In this document: in pieces, positions 1-9,792 of the stretch
Position numbering within the stretch: the first letter of the stretch is position 1
Layout of the letters: every line of letters begins with the position of its first letter
Assembly: GCA_002343075.1 (NCBI GenBank)
Contig: DDRH01000022.1
Span: 72,478 to 136,477, forward strand
Direction of reading: 5' to 3'
Length of the DNA: 64,000 nt
Source of the DNA: Phycisphaerales bacterium UBA2421
GTDB lineage: Bacteria; Planctomycetota; Phycisphaerae; Tepidisphaerales; Tepidisphaeraceae
Notes under the pieces: generated by a model
Seen by the model: only the letters and a program-made list of their open reading frames with translations
What the model was told of the DNA's origin: nothing
Databases searched by the model: none
Made by a program: the position numbers and the translations under genes

Positions 1-2720
1 GCGGTGGCGTTGTTGCTGTCGATGATCTCGAATGTGCCGTCATTGTTGAAGTCGTAGCTGTACTTAAAGCCCGCGATGCGGTCGGCGGCCGAGGGGTCGT
101 TCATCTGCGAGAACGCAACGGTAGCACTCTGGCCAATTCCCACGGGGCCGTTGTTAGTAAATACGGCAGTAGGATTGGAGTTGGTGACATTTACGATCGC
201 AGTTGAGATCAGACTGGTTGCCAGCGGGCCCGACTTCGCGCGAAGCGCGATAAGCTGTGAGCCAGGGCCGTCGAGGTCGCCAGCGGCGAACGCCGGGTTT
301 TGCTGGGTCGAGTCAACCGTGAAAGTCGTTCCATCGTAGTTTAGGTCCCACTCCCAGCCGGTGATCGCACCGCCGGTAGCACTTCCGAGCAACTGCACGA
401 AACCCCCTTCGGCTACGGCATACGGCCCGCCGGGGCTTGAAACAATGACTGGCTGAATCTGCCGCAAACCAAAATTCTGGTTGGTCAGTGCCTGCGACGG
501 CAGAAACGCTGCGAACGAGCTGAAACCGCCAGCGTTGTAGGTTTGCTCGAAGCCCTGGGGCCTCGTAAGCGTCACCAGATAGTCATCCGTGAAAAAGTTG
601 CTGATTGTATAGTTGCCCAATGCGTCCGTGGTAGCGAATGACTCGCTGGACTGGCGCACTCCATCGAAATTGAAATCGAGGAACACCGTGCGGTTGGCTG
701 CTCCGCTCTCCCCGGCGTCGCGAATGCCGTTCCCGTTGAGGTCGTCAAACACGTTGCCGCTGACGCTCGCTCGTGCCGGCGGTTCGCCGGTCTGCAGAAT
801 CCCGATTCTACCGGCGGTGGTGAGGGTGCTGGTGAGGATCAGCTTGTTGTCACCCTGCAGTACCACATTGGCCGCAGTGTCATTGGAGCCTGAGCCGGTA
901 ATGGAATGGGCAAGTTGGCCATTCCGCAGGAACATCGCGTTGCGCATCCCTGCTGGTGTAACCAGGGCCGCAGCAATGAAGGTTGCTTCGCCCGGTGCAT
1001 TTAGCAAGCCACTCAGGGCCACATTCCCAGATGCGTTAACAGCCACACTCGTACTGGTTGCGAAAAACGTTGAGCGCCCATTGCGATACAACTGTGACAC
1101 CCGCCCGGCGGTCCCGAAGGTGTTGTCCGAGGTGCCGTTTGTTGCCAGTCGATTGGCATAAAGCCGTCCCGAGGAACCGTGATGGGAGACGAGGATTTTG
1201 TTGTCCGACTGGATGAGCAGTTTGCCGGCAAAAAGTGATTCGTCGATGACTTCGAGCACGCGGCTCCCTGCGCTGCCGAACCCGTTGTCGATCAGGCCGG
1301 TCGGGTTGACCCGGCCCACAACCGTCACGTTCTTGGCTGGCAAGGGTCGGTCTGCAATAAACACCAATTGTGAGTCGCTCTCAACGGCGAGGGCTACCGG
1401 CGTATCGATCGAAGCATTGAAATTGTAGATGCCCTTGCCAGAACCCGAGAAGTTGACATCCAGCGCCCCATTGGGCTGCAGCACCGCGATCTCGGTTTCA
1501 CGGTCCGTTCCAGCGACGTTGGTGCGCCAGCCTAGCAGCGCGATCTTGTTGCCCGGCATGACGGCAACATCAACAAAGTTGTCAACCGCATTATCGAAAT
1601 CGACCGATTGGTAGCCGTTGCCGGCGAAGCTGTTGTCGAAGGCGCCGGTGCTGGTGAGAACGGCCACTTCGAGATTGCCGCTGGTGGGCGTTTGACCGCC
1701 GATCACAATACGTTCGTCGGAGAGAAGCACCATGTTCTTGATGACAAATCCGCTGGGCAGGTTGGGCTGAACGTAGCCCAGGCCGCCGCCGAAGGTGGTA
1801 TCGAGGGCGCCGGTTGTGGTTGTGCGGAAGATCGTGGCCACCCCGTTGCGCTGGCCGGCGATGAGCAGTTTGCCATCGGCCAGTTGGCGAGTGGCGGCGG
1901 CAGAAATCGTCGTGGCGCTGATGAACGCCTCACCCTTTGTGCCAAAATTCTGGGTGAGATAGACGCTTGTGTCGAACTTGCGAGTTCCCAACGTCGGCGC
2001 GGTCACTGTTTGATTCGGAACGACGTTCACGCGCGTCGAACCATTTGCCGCAGCGGTAAACACATTGATGCCGGTGAGAATCGTCTTGATCGACACCGGG
2101 CCGGCAAAGAGATTTGTCAGCGTGTAGTTGCCGTTGCTGTCTGTCACTGCGGAGGGTTCGTTCCCGTCAAGGGTGAGGTTGCGATTGTAGTCGGCGAAGA
2201 CGGTTCGACCTGAGTTGCCTGATTCGCCAGCATCCCGAACGCCGTTGCCGTTAACATCTTCGTAAACCACTCCGCTGACCGAGCCTTGGCCGGTCACTTG
2301 ACGGACGCCAAACTCGATCGTCTTCGGGGCGGTCTGCGTCGCAGTCACTTCAACTGGGTACGCCCCAAGGCTTACGGGGAAGGTCTGTTGGTGGGATGGA
2401 AAAAGGTCCAGGCGCACATAGTGAAGGCCGGGCGGCAGTTGGTTGGCCGTGAACTCATATAGACCGCCTGCGATCATGAAAGCGGAAGGTTCGAACCCCT
2501 CATCGTAGATTCCGTTTACGTTCACGTCGGCATAGACGGTGACGTCGCCGGTGTGTGCCATCCCCTCGTCGTTCACGCCATTGCCGTTAAGGTCTGCGAA
2601 GACGTTGACTTCAATCACCGGAGGAGGAACCGGATCGCCTGCAAGCATCCGACGTTGCTCCAACACCTCGACCGCGGCGCGACGGACGACCTCGACAGAT
2701 TTTCTTCCAGTGATTCGCAT
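1..2720 (-). CDS. LEPR-XLL surface protein with SdrD_B-like, delta-60 and PKD-like repeats (C-terminus outside window)
   Basis: The frame is open from an ATG at 2718-2720 down to base 1, so about 906 residues are seen and the C-terminus is missing. Residues 20-27 read LEQRRMLA, the planctomycete LEPR-XLL signature of large exported proteins. Two short Asp/Asn-rich loops (DLNGNGVNDEG, DVNVNGIYDEG) follow near residues 45-70, then an SdrD_B-like domain (about 150-220). Residues 260-640 hold a series of delta-60-type repeats (Ala/Gly-rich, motif DxxFGGxG or similar). A second SdrD_B-like domain starts near 650 and a PKD-like domain (GGPYAVAEGG) near 760. The likely role is a calcium-binding surface or extracellular protein; no enzymatic domain is visible. 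A purine-rich GGAAAGGG lies upstream of the start. The neighbour at 3050-5497 on the same strand carries the same N-terminal signature. Domain boundaries were read by eye. Confidence 0.85.
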   Translation of the reverse strand, partial: MRITGRKSVEVVRRAAVEVLEQRRMLAGDPVPPPVIEVNVFADLNGNGVNDEGMAHTGDVTVYADVNVNGIYDEGFEPSAFMIAGGLYEFTANQLPPGLHYVRLDLFPSHQQTFPVSLGAYPVEVTATQTAPKTIEFGVRQVTGQGSVSGVVYEDVNGNGVRDAGESGNSGRTVFADYNRNLTLDGNEPSAVTDSNGNYTLTNLFAGPVSIKTILTGINVFTAAANGSTRVNVVPNQTVTAPTLGTRKFDTSVYLTQNFGTKGEAFISATTISAAATRQLADGKLLIAGQRNGVATIFRTTTTGALDTTFGGGLGYVQPNLPSGFVIKNMVLLSDERIVIGGQTPTSGNLEVAVLTSTGAFDNSFAGNGYQSVDFDNAVDNFVDVAVMPGNKIALLGWRTNVAGTDRETEIAVLQPNGALDVNFSGSGKGIYNFNASIDTPVALAVESDSQLVFIADRPLPAKNVTVVGRVNPTGLIDNGFGSAGSRVLEVIDESLFAGKLLIQSDNKILVSHHGSSGRLYANRLATNGTSDNTFGTAGRVSQLYRNGRSTFFATSTSVAVNASGNVALSGLLNAPGEATFIAAALVTPAGMRNAMFLRNGQLAHSITGSGSNDTAANVVLQGDNKLILTSTLTTAGRIGILQTGEPPARASVSGNVFDDLNGNGIRDAGESGAANRTVFLDFNFDGVRQSSESFATTDALGNYTISNFFTDDYLVTLTRPQGFEQTYNAGGFSSFAAFLPSQALTNQNFGLRQIQPVIVSSPGGPYAVAEGGFVQLLGSATGGAITGWEWDLNYDGTTFTVDSTQQNPAFAAGDLDGPGSQLIALRAKSGPLATSLISTAIVNVTNSNPTAVFTNNGPVGIGQSATVAFSQMNDPSAADRIAGFKYSYDFNNDGTFEIIDSNNAT

Positions 2721-2944
2721 TGAAAACCGCCCTTTCCTCAGTGGCTCGAAAACAACGATGTGTAAAGCAGAGCGGAGGATGCGGACAACGACCGTCCCTC
2801 CACTTGCGACTCTGAAGTATACCTCAGTTTGTGCCTCAACCGAAGCGGCATCTCGCCTCACGCCAAGTTGGTAAGCAAGGCAACTTCTAGCACATGTAAC
2901 GTCGTCACGGCTGGCGAGTTTGTTCCATCCGGTTCGAACGAAAA

Positions 2945-2977
2945 CGACCGGTTGCCGTGGGTACTGGCAACCGGTCG
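2945..2977 (-). terminator. Rho-independent terminator downstream of the 3050-5497 gene
   Basis: A perfect 12-bp inverted repeat (CGACCGGTTGCC with its complement) encloses a 9-base loop. On the minus strand it is followed by TTTTCGTT. It lies about 70 bp past the stop codon of the calx-beta/dockerin gene and separates it from the next minus-strand gene. The remaining intergenic bases (2721-2944 and 2978-3049) show no other clear feature. Confidence 0.75.
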
Positions 2978-3049
2978 TGATTCAGTTTTGTTGTGCTGCA
3001 CTGCGAAAACTGCAGCCGAACTGTGACGAACAGAACTTACCTGTGAGGC

Positions 3050-5497
3050 TTATCCGATGACGTCTTCCCGGACAGTCTTGAAATTGTCACCGATTCGTGT
3101 CGCGGAAAACGCGCCGGCAAACCCGGTGCTTCCGCCGGAAGCGCGGGGCGCTTCGCCGGGCAGACTTGCGCCGAAGTTGGCAGCGAGCACGGTGAAGTCG
3201 TTGAGGTTCACCGAGCCATCATAGGTGAAATCGCCAGTCGTGAACTTCTGGCCGGATGTGCCGAAGTTGGCAGCGAGCACGGTGAAATCGTCGAGGCTGA
3301 CGGCCTTGTTTCGCGTGGCATCGCCGCCGAGCGTGAAGAAGGTGAACGGCGCCGAGGGGACCAGCGCGTTGCCTGCAGCGTCTTCGACCGCACCGGTGAT
3401 GGCCAGCGAATAGTTGCCGTCTGGCAAAATGCCGGTGGCGAAACCGGGGAAGGTGAAGCTGGCGACATTGGTGCCAGCGTTGTAGCTGAGAGCGATATTG
3501 CCCGCCGGTACCACGCTTGCAGTCGTCGTGTTGGTGAGGGTGAGATCGCTGACAGAAAGGCTTGCGGCCACATCTTCGCTGAAAGTGAGATTGATGGTCT
3601 GCAGAATCGGGAACGCGTCGAACACAAACAGGCTGTTATCGAGCGTCGGCGGGGTGGTGTCGCCGGTGCTGGGGAAGTTGGCAGCGCCCGGCGTCAATAC
3701 CACCGTGCCCGCGGGGATTCCGTTGGGGTTGGTGGTCGTGACGGTGCCGGCCAGGTATTCGACCGCGCTGTTCACGCCGTTGACCTGATCGGGTTCGCCG
3801 TAATACCAGGCATTGGCGTCAAGGGCGCCGTTTTCTGTCGGGAAGCGGGTGGCGATGTCCGGCGCTTCGTCGCGCGTGCCATTGGCAGGCAGGCCGACAG
3901 CGCTGAACGGCAATTGCGGGGCGTACAGGAGATCGGTCCCGCTGAGGTTGGAGCCGTCGAACCAGCCTACGCCGTCGAGCACAACCGCGCCCGGTCCGAG
4001 TTCGAGCACGCCGTCATTGTTCACATCCAGATCGGTGCTTCCGAGGATGGGCAGGGGGCTGAAGATGATGAGGAAGGAGTTGGATCCGTTCTGCAGTGCG
4101 CCTCCGTTGGCGTTAGCAAGGGTTGCGCTGGGGATGACAGTGGTGCCACCGGGGATGGTGTGCCCGCCGGTGTCGGCTTTCAGGATCGCCAGGCCGTTGC
4201 TTCCGAGCGAGAATGCGCTGAGGTCTGCGACAAAGCTGGCATTGCCGGTGTTGGCGGTGTCGCCTTCGCCTTCGATGGATACGAAGTAAACATTGCGAAG
4301 CGAAGTGCCCGCTGGGCCTCTGAATTCGGCGTACTCGAAGGGGTTATCCGTGCCGAAAGTGTTGACGTTCAATTCATTGAGAAGTACGCCCGTCGGCGCG
4401 GTGACATCATCATCGCCGATACTGAGTGTTGCGCCGGAGTTGGCCCCAATCACCGCGCCGCCGGTGGCATCGGATAGTTGCAGGAATACGGTTTCCGCGC
4501 CTTCTTGATCAAGATCCTGAAGGATCTGGACCTGGAAGGTGGCGGTGGTCTGCCCGTCGGCGAAGTTGATGACCTGATCAAAGGCCGTGTAGTCGCTGCC
4601 CGCCGTTGCAGTGCCGCCGAGGATGGTGCGTGCGCGAACACTCACTGCCCCCTGCGAGCCATCGTTTCGGTTAATGGTGATTGTGGCATTTCCATCGCTT
4701 TCCAGTGCAGCGTAGTTGGTGGAACTGAAGCCAAGCGTGCCGTTAAGGCTGCCTGCGGTCACGCTGATGTCGTCAATGCCGATCCATTCATCGTTTCCGG
4801 GCGCGTTGGCGGTGATCCAGCGAAGCTGCAGTTGCGAAACGTTGCCGGCATCGAGAGGAAGCGTGACGACAACGGGTGTGTCGAGCGTGAGGCTTGGGCC
4901 GGCCGAGGCGTCGGCGACGAAGGCGCTTCCGACATTGATAAAATTGCCTGTCGTACCGACGCGATACTGCAGCGCGATCGGTTGCACCGCGTTGTCGACT
5001 GAACCATCAATATCCCGCAGAGTGTATTGCACGCGCACGACGGGTACGCCGGTGGTGTTGAGGTGCAACTGCAGGCTCGGCGCGTCGGCGGTACCGGAGC
5101 CATTGAGCGCGACGACGGGGTCGGCGATTTCAAACTCAGCAACACCGCCCGAGGCGAAGGTATTGGGATTCGTCTGATTATGGAAAATGTTGCTGTGGGT
5201 CGTGTCGCCGGGTGCGAGGATGGTCTGCGGGTCAGTACCGGTAACGGTCGTGAGATCATCACCGCGGTAGCCGATGAAGCCCGGGACTGCTTCCCAGCCG
5301 AGATCGTTGGGGGGAATGATGGCCGCGGGGGCGGCGTTGACCTGGGCGTTGAGTCGGCTTGTGTCCGTCCAGTTTTCACTGAAGGGAAGCGACTGATAGA
5401 CCGCTGTCAGGTGGCGGCGCGTTTCAAGCGACTCCACTGCGGTGTGAACAGCACGACCAATCGACGCACGGCGACCGTTGCGAGCATTGCGAATCAT
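3050..5497 (-). CDS. LEPR-XLL surface protein with calx-beta, lamin-tail-like, Ig-like and dockerin-like domains
   Basis: This is an 815-residue protein. I start it at the ATG at 5497 because GGAGAGGGA lies just upstream; an in-frame ATG at 5575 lacks such a site. Residues 24-32 read LETRRHLTA, a LEPR-XLL variant. Order of domains: a beta-rich module (about 40-245), a calx-beta domain (about 252-362, ending IGDDD), a lamin-tail-like stretch beginning LLNELNV, an SbsA-type Ig-like domain (about 612-720), and two dockerin-like EF loops, GDATRNKAVSLDDF near 724 and GDFTYDGSVNLNDF near 756. Each loop is followed by TVLAANFG. The combination suggests an exported, calcium-dependent structural or adhesion protein. 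The dockerin-like pair resembles the one in the GH25 protein that starts 447 bp away in the opposite direction. The function is not established. Confidence 0.85.
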   Translation of the reverse strand: MIRNARNGRRASIGRAVHTAVESLETRRHLTAVYQSLPFSENWTDTSRLNAQVNAAPAAIIPPNDLGWEAVPGFIGYRGDDLTTVTGTDPQTILAPGDTTHSNIFHNQTNPNTFASGGVAEFEIADPVVALNGSGTADAPSLQLHLNTTGVPVVRVQYTLRDIDGSVDNAVQPIALQYRVGTTGNFINVGSAFVADASAGPSLTLDTPVVVTLPLDAGNVSQLQLRWITANAPGNDEWIGIDDISVTAGSLNGTLGFSSTNYAALESDGNATITINRNDGSQGAVSVRARTILGGTATAGSDYTAFDQVINFADGQTTATFQVQILQDLDQEGAETVFLQLSDATGGAVIGANSGATLSIGDDDVTAPTGVLLNELNVNTFGTDNPFEYAEFRGPAGTSLRNVYFVSIEGEGDTANTGNASFVADLSAFSLGSNGLAILKADTGGHTIPGGTTVIPSATLANANGGALQNGSNSFLIIFSPLPILGSTDLDVNNDGVLELGPGAVVLDGVGWFDGSNLSGTDLLYAPQLPFSAVGLPANGTRDEAPDIATRFPTENGALDANAWYYGEPDQVNGVNSAVEYLAGTVTTTNPNGIPAGTVVLTPGAANFPSTGDTTPPTLDNSLFVFDAFPILQTINLTFSEDVAASLSVSDLTLTNTTTASVVPAGNIALSYNAGTNVASFTFPGFATGILPDGNYSLAITGAVEDAAGNALVPSAPFTFFTLGGDATRNKAVSLDDFTVLAANFGTSGQKFTTGDFTYDGSVNLNDFTVLAANFGASLPGEAPRASGGSTGFAGAFSATRIGDNFKTVREDVIG

Positions 5498-5943
5498 AGA
5501 TCCCTCTCCAGAAAAAATGTTCAGGCTCCGAAGCAGTTTGCGAAGCGAATTCGGTGGGAACAAAGACGGGCGCACGATGTACCCGTTGCACTCTCCGCTC
5601 CCGCGGTTTGGCTTGGCGCGCGAGATGGTTGCTCGGCATCAAGCAGCACCAGAGTGTAACACGGCGGATGTGGAATGCGTACTACGAACTGTTAAAATAT
5701 TGCTAAGGGTTTTGCCGCCAGCCACGCCCCCAATTGTGTAGGTTTATCCGGTCGGGGAAGCTGGGCAAAAGGCGAGGTGCTGGAATTCCGTCCGCCCCGG
5801 ATTTTCGTTGCTCTGGCGGGCGTTTCGGGGCAAACTACTCCGTAACTGGATTGTTCCAGCACCGGCGCAACGACCCTCAATCGCGGGGAAGTCTTGCGCA
5901 CCGCGCGACCGGTGCCCATTGGCGTAACGGAAGTCATAACACT
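5498..5943. other. Divergent intergenic region between two LEPR-XLL genes
   Basis: This 446-bp stretch separates the minus-strand calx-beta/dockerin gene from the plus-strand GH25 gene, so promoters for both should lie here. The AT-rich segment around 5690-5703 (TTAAAATATT) is the best promoter-like core. The GH25 frame stays open back to 5734, but that extension has no signal-like or conserved sequence and I do not include it. Confidence 0.4.
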
Positions 5944-7539
5944 ATGTCCAATCGACCTTTGCATCAGGTTGAACTGCTCGAACCGCGGCAAATGATGGCG
6001 CGGGCGCTGGGGATCGATGTCAGCGATTTTCAGGGCACTATCACCGTAGCCCAATGGCAGTCGATCAAAGCTTCGGGCAAGGATTTCGTGTTTGCCAAGG
6101 CGACCGAAGGCCTCACCTTTAATGCATCCACGTTCACCAACAATATCACCCGCGCCCACACCGCCGGCATGCTGATCGGGGCTTACCACTTCGGTCGGCC
6201 CGACAATAACGCCGCCGTTGCCGAGGCCGACAAGTTTGTCAGTGTTATTAGTCCTTATCTGACAGCAGGTTATGTTCGCCCGGTGCTCGATATTGAGGTC
6301 GATGCAGGGAGCGTGGCTTTTATGTCGCAGTGGGTGAATGATTTCTGCAGCCGGGTGCGCGACGTGACTGGAATCGCGCCGCTGATCTACACGGGCCAGT
6401 TTTTCGCATCCAGCAACTTCAACTCGACCGTGACGCAATGGCCGCTTTGGATCGCGCGTTACCCCGGCGGGACCGTGAACCCCGAAACTCAGAACCCGGG
6501 AAGCACCACCCCCTGGCCGACCTGGAACATCTGGCAATACACAGACAGCGGGAGCGTGCCGGGAATCACCGGCAATGTCGATTTGAACGTATACAACGGC
6601 GACCTTGCTTCGTTCACCAATGTTTTCGTCATCAAACCGCCCTTGGCGACCGTGCTGCAGGGTGCGACCGCCATTGCAGACGGGCAGACATCGGCCATCG
6701 ATTTCGGGACCGTTACCCCCGGCGGGGCGACCTCCAGCATCACGTTCACCGTTCGCAACGACGGGCAGCAGCGGTTGAACCTCGGAACGGTCACCGTGCC
6801 AGCGGGTTACACGATTACCGAAGGGCTGAGTACGAGCCTGCTTGCCGGCGCGAGCGATACATTTACCGTGAGGCTGGATAGTGCTGTGGCTGGCGTGAAG
6901 GCGGGAAGTATCTCATTCAGCACGAACGACCCGACGGCCAACCCGTTTGACTTCGCGGTGACCGGAATCGTCGGCACCCCCGACACGCTCCCGCCGGCGG
7001 TCGTGCAGTCGGCGTTTCTGTTCGATACTGCGCCTCATCGGGTGATTTTCCAGTTCAGTGAAAACGTCGGCGCGAGCCTGGCTGCGATCGATTTCGAGAT
7101 TCGCAGTGTCGCTACCAATCAGACTTTTCCTTTAACGATGTCGTACAACCCGGGTAGCTTCACCGCGACTCTGAGCGTCGGCGGGACCCTGGCCGATGGG
7201 AACTACACCGCCACGGTCTTCGCCGCCGGTGTAACCGACGCCGCGGGGAATGTGTTGCCCGCCGATGTGGAGCAGGCGTTTTTTCATTTCACCGGTGATG
7301 CGGATCACGATCGCGTTGTAAACTTGAACGACTTCACCGCCCTGGCCGCGGGGTTTGGTACGGGGACGACGTTCAGTCAGGGCGATTTCAATTACTCGGG
7401 CTCGGTCAATCTGACGGATTTTACGATTCTGGCCAGCCGGTTCGGCGACACGCTCCCGCCGCCAGCGCCGCCACGTCCGGCGGGCGCGAAGATTGTGCCG
7501 TTTAGCATATCGCGAATCAGCGATGACATTCTGGGTTGA
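5944..7539 (+). CDS. GH25-type lysozyme with LEPR-XLL N-terminus and dockerin-like C-terminus
   Basis: This 531-residue protein starts at the ATG at 5944, with GGAAG about ten bases upstream; a longer frame from 5734 adds unconserved residues. Residues 12-18 read LEPRQMM, the planctomycete LEPR-XLL signature. A glycosyl hydrolase family 25 domain follows at about 20-220. GIDVSDFQG carries the first acidic residue (Asp25), and LDIEVDAG carries the Asp116/Glu118 pair expected of the muramidase active site. Next come a DUF1573/Hydin-like beta domain (about 235-345), an SbsA-like Ig domain (about 350-440), and two dockerin-like loops (DADHDRVVNLNDF, GDFNYSGSVNLTDF). The known GH25 activity is cleavage of the MurNAc-GlcNAc bond in peptidoglycan. 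The extra domains suggest an exported, anchored enzyme acting on prey or neighbouring cells, or on the cell's own wall; that is inference. Confidence 0.88.
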   Translation: MSNRPLHQVELLEPRQMMARALGIDVSDFQGTITVAQWQSIKASGKDFVFAKATEGLTFNASTFTNNITRAHTAGMLIGAYHFGRPDNNAAVAEADKFVSVISPYLTAGYVRPVLDIEVDAGSVAFMSQWVNDFCSRVRDVTGIAPLIYTGQFFASSNFNSTVTQWPLWIARYPGGTVNPETQNPGSTTPWPTWNIWQYTDSGSVPGITGNVDLNVYNGDLASFTNVFVIKPPLATVLQGATAIADGQTSAIDFGTVTPGGATSSITFTVRNDGQQRLNLGTVTVPAGYTITEGLSTSLLAGASDTFTVRLDSAVAGVKAGSISFSTNDPTANPFDFAVTGIVGTPDTLPPAVVQSAFLFDTAPHRVIFQFSENVGASLAAIDFEIRSVATNQTFPLTMSYNPGSFTATLSVGGTLADGNYTATVFAAGVTDAAGNVLPADVEQAFFHFTGDADHDRVVNLNDFTALAAGFGTGTTFSQGDFNYSGSVNLTDFTILASRFGDTLPPPAPPRPAGAKIVPFSISRISDDILG

Positions 7540-7650
7540 TTGCCCGCCACGGCGCGTTCTCAACCCTCTGGGCCATGTCATTGGATTGCAGATGGCCCGG
7601 GCGAGACGCGTTACCAACCTGCCGTTTTGACGTTACACTAGCCCGCAACG

Positions 7651-9306
7651 ATGTCTGAACCCGCGCCGATGTATCTCGTCTCTGTTGCAGGCCCGCCGGT
7701 TGGGCCTTTTGTGCTTGATTCGACCAAGACAACGGCGCTGCGGATTGGGCGGAATGAACAGTGCGAGATTTTGCTGCCTGTGCGAGAGGATCGTGTTTCG
7801 CGGTTTCATGCCCGCCTCGATTTTGACGGAAGTCGATGGCGTTTGACCGATCTCAACAGCCGCTGGGGCACGCATGTCAACGGTTGCCGCATCAATGCCA
7901 ATCAGGACCTGCCGCTGGGGGAGGGCGATCTGGTGCGGATATCGCCCTGGACGTTCAGTTTCAGCGCCGCGGCCGCCCGGCAGGACAGCGTGCAACCTGA
8001 CGACGGCATGCCAACGCTTGTTCGTAACGTGCCCGACGCCAGACTTGTCGACGAGCAACTGGATGTATTGCTCGAAAGCATGGCGGCGATACACGGAGCG
8101 GCCGACGAGAAATCGCTCGCGGATCTGCTCATCGACGCCGCCTTGCGTGGCACCGGGATGACCAATGCCGCAGTCCTTCGTCCCGTGGACAATGCCGGGC
8201 GCGTGCAGATCGTCGCCGCGAACAAACCCGGCGCGTCGGCGGTGGAGGATCATCCGCGCTATAGCCGGTCACTTCTCAATGCCGCCTCCACCGGGCAGGT
8301 GGCCGAGCTGCAAACTGGAGCGGGCGATATCGCGCAGAGCATCATGATGATGAACATTAGCGCGGCGCTCTGTGTGCCGATCATTATCGGCGCCCGCAGC
8401 GAAGCCGGTGGAACGATCGCGGCATATCTTTACATCGATTCGCGCGGCAGCGGGTCCCCCCGGCCGCGGCCGAACGCGGCACAGTTTTGCGTGGCACTTG
8501 GCCGCATGGCCGGGCTGGCGCTGGCGAATCTCAAGCGCATGGAAATCGAGATTCGACAAGCGATGCTCGAATCAGAACTCAGTGCCGCGGCAACCACGCA
8601 GCGGTGGATTTTGCCGGTTCGCTCGCAGCGGTTTGAAGCGATTGAGTGCGTGGGCGAGTCGCGGCCGGGGCGCTATGTGGGCGGCGATTTTTTTGACATT
8701 ATCGATCTGGGCGACGCGCGAATTGCGGTGACGCTGGGAGATGTGACCGGCAAAGGCGTCGGGGCCGGCGTGCTCATGACCGCAACGCAGGGCTATCTGC
8801 ATGCCTGCCTGCGCGAGCATGGCGATGTGCTGCGCGCGGTGACCGCGGTCAACCGATTTGTGGCACTGCGGACGCCCGATGAGCGGTTTGTGACCGCATG
8901 GGTGGGCGTGCTCAACCTGCGCGACAAGACGATACACTACATCGATGCCGGTCACGGATATGCCATGCTCCAACCCCACGGTGAAGAACCGATCGACCTT
9001 CGCGGGGGCGACGGCCTGCCAATTGGCGTGGATGTCGATTTTTCCTATCGCGCCGTCACGCGGCCTTTGCCCGATTCCGGGCGATTACTCATCGTCAGCG
9101 ACGGACTGGTGGAACAGTGCGGCATCGTTCAATCGGCCACCGGCGGGCTGGTGCAAGATCAGTTTGACCTCCCGCGACTTCAGGCGGCACTGATGGCATC
9201 TCCTGAAGGTGCCGATACGGTCGCCGATCTGTTTGCCGCGGTGGTCAATCATGCGGGTACCACGCAACTAGCCGACGACGCGACGGCGGTGCTGGTGAAG
9301 TGGTAG
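7651..9306 (+). CDS. FHA-GAF-PP2C (SpoIIE/RsbU-type) serine phosphatase
   Basis: This 551-residue signalling protein has three modules. An N-terminal FHA domain (about 1-110) shows RIGR, VSRFHA and NSRWGTHVNG, the residues that bind phosphothreonine peptides. A GAF-like sensor domain spans about 130-300. A PP2C-type phosphatase of the SpoIIE/RsbU family (about 320-551) has GGDFFDI, GDVTGKG, SDGLVE and a terminal DDATAVLV, which supply the metal-binding aspartates. Such proteins usually reverse phosphorylation by serine kinases or control anti-sigma antagonists. No anti-sigma antagonist or partner kinase is adjacent, so the substrate is unknown. No membrane segment is visible, so it should be cytoplasmic. 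It starts 111 bp after the GH25 gene and may be transcribed alone. Confidence 0.9.
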   Translation: MSEPAPMYLVSVAGPPVGPFVLDSTKTTALRIGRNEQCEILLPVREDRVSRFHARLDFDGSRWRLTDLNSRWGTHVNGCRINANQDLPLGEGDLVRISPWTFSFSAAAARQDSVQPDDGMPTLVRNVPDARLVDEQLDVLLESMAAIHGAADEKSLADLLIDAALRGTGMTNAAVLRPVDNAGRVQIVAANKPGASAVEDHPRYSRSLLNAASTGQVAELQTGAGDIAQSIMMMNISAALCVPIIIGARSEAGGTIAAYLYIDSRGSGSPRPRPNAAQFCVALGRMAGLALANLKRMEIEIRQAMLESELSAAATTQRWILPVRSQRFEAIECVGESRPGRYVGGDFFDIIDLGDARIAVTLGDVTGKGVGAGVLMTATQGYLHACLREHGDVLRAVTAVNRFVALRTPDERFVTAWVGVLNLRDKTIHYIDAGHGYAMLQPHGEEPIDLRGGDGLPIGVDVDFSYRAVTRPLPDSGRLLIVSDGLVEQCGIVQSATGGLVQDQFDLPRLQAALMASPEGADTVADLFAAVVNHAGTTQLADDATAVLVKW

Positions 9307-9444
9307 GCGAATCCTGTTTCAAACCTATCTGACCGACCCGCGAGGCATTGTGCCGCGTACATTCGCGATGGAAGCATCCTGTTTGATGGATTCGACTTAA
9401 TCGCCCCGGAGGTTTACGAACGTGCATTGGCGAGGCGGGAGCAT

Positions 9445-9792
9445 TCATGGTTCTGCTTGCCCCGCTGTCACCCATCGCATCACGTAATAGACCGCCGCCG
9501 TGGTGCCGGCGTTGCGCCAGCCGTGCAATTCGTTTGGGGCGATGAGCAGCATCGATCCGGCGGGCACGGCGAAGGTGCGGCCCTCGACGGTTGCTTCGAG
9601 TTCGCCGTCTTTCACGATGATCAATTCTTCGTCTGGGTGCTGGTGCGGCGGATGGGGCGTGTTGCCGGGGTTGAGCGTGGACACATGAACTGACAGATTT
9701 TCCAGTGTGCCCGTCTTACCTTTGAAAAAATCGCGCCGAGCGCCCACTGCGGTCTGCTCGGGCGTGATTTTTTGCCAGTTGCAAAGCTCCAT
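9445..9792 (-). CDS. Small cupin-domain protein
   Basis: This 115-residue single-domain cupin has HPPHQHPDEE, which supplies the first-motif metal ligands (two His and a Glu), and PNELHGWRN, which supplies the second-motif His. It is therefore likely a metal-binding beta barrel; the substrate or ligand cannot be told from sequence. The start ATG overlaps the stop codon of the upstream frame-broken membrane gene as TAATG, which indicates translational coupling and that the two were once one operon. The length is typical of a stand-alone cupin. Confidence 0.85.
   Translation of the reverse strand: MELCNWQKITPEQTAVGARRDFFKGKTGTLENLSVHVSTLNPGNTPHPPHQHPDEELIIVKDGELEATVEGRTFAVPAGSMLLIAPNELHGWRNAGTTAAVYYVMRWVTAGQAEP

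Noticed and set aside
1608..2213. 201-residue plus-strand frame
   Set aside because: It is the complementary shadow of the real minus-strand repeat gene at 1-2720.
2478..2500. GGTTCGAACCCC resembling a tRNA T-arm
   Set aside because: It lies inside the coding frame of the 1-2720 gene (EGFEPS) and has no matching tRNA arms.
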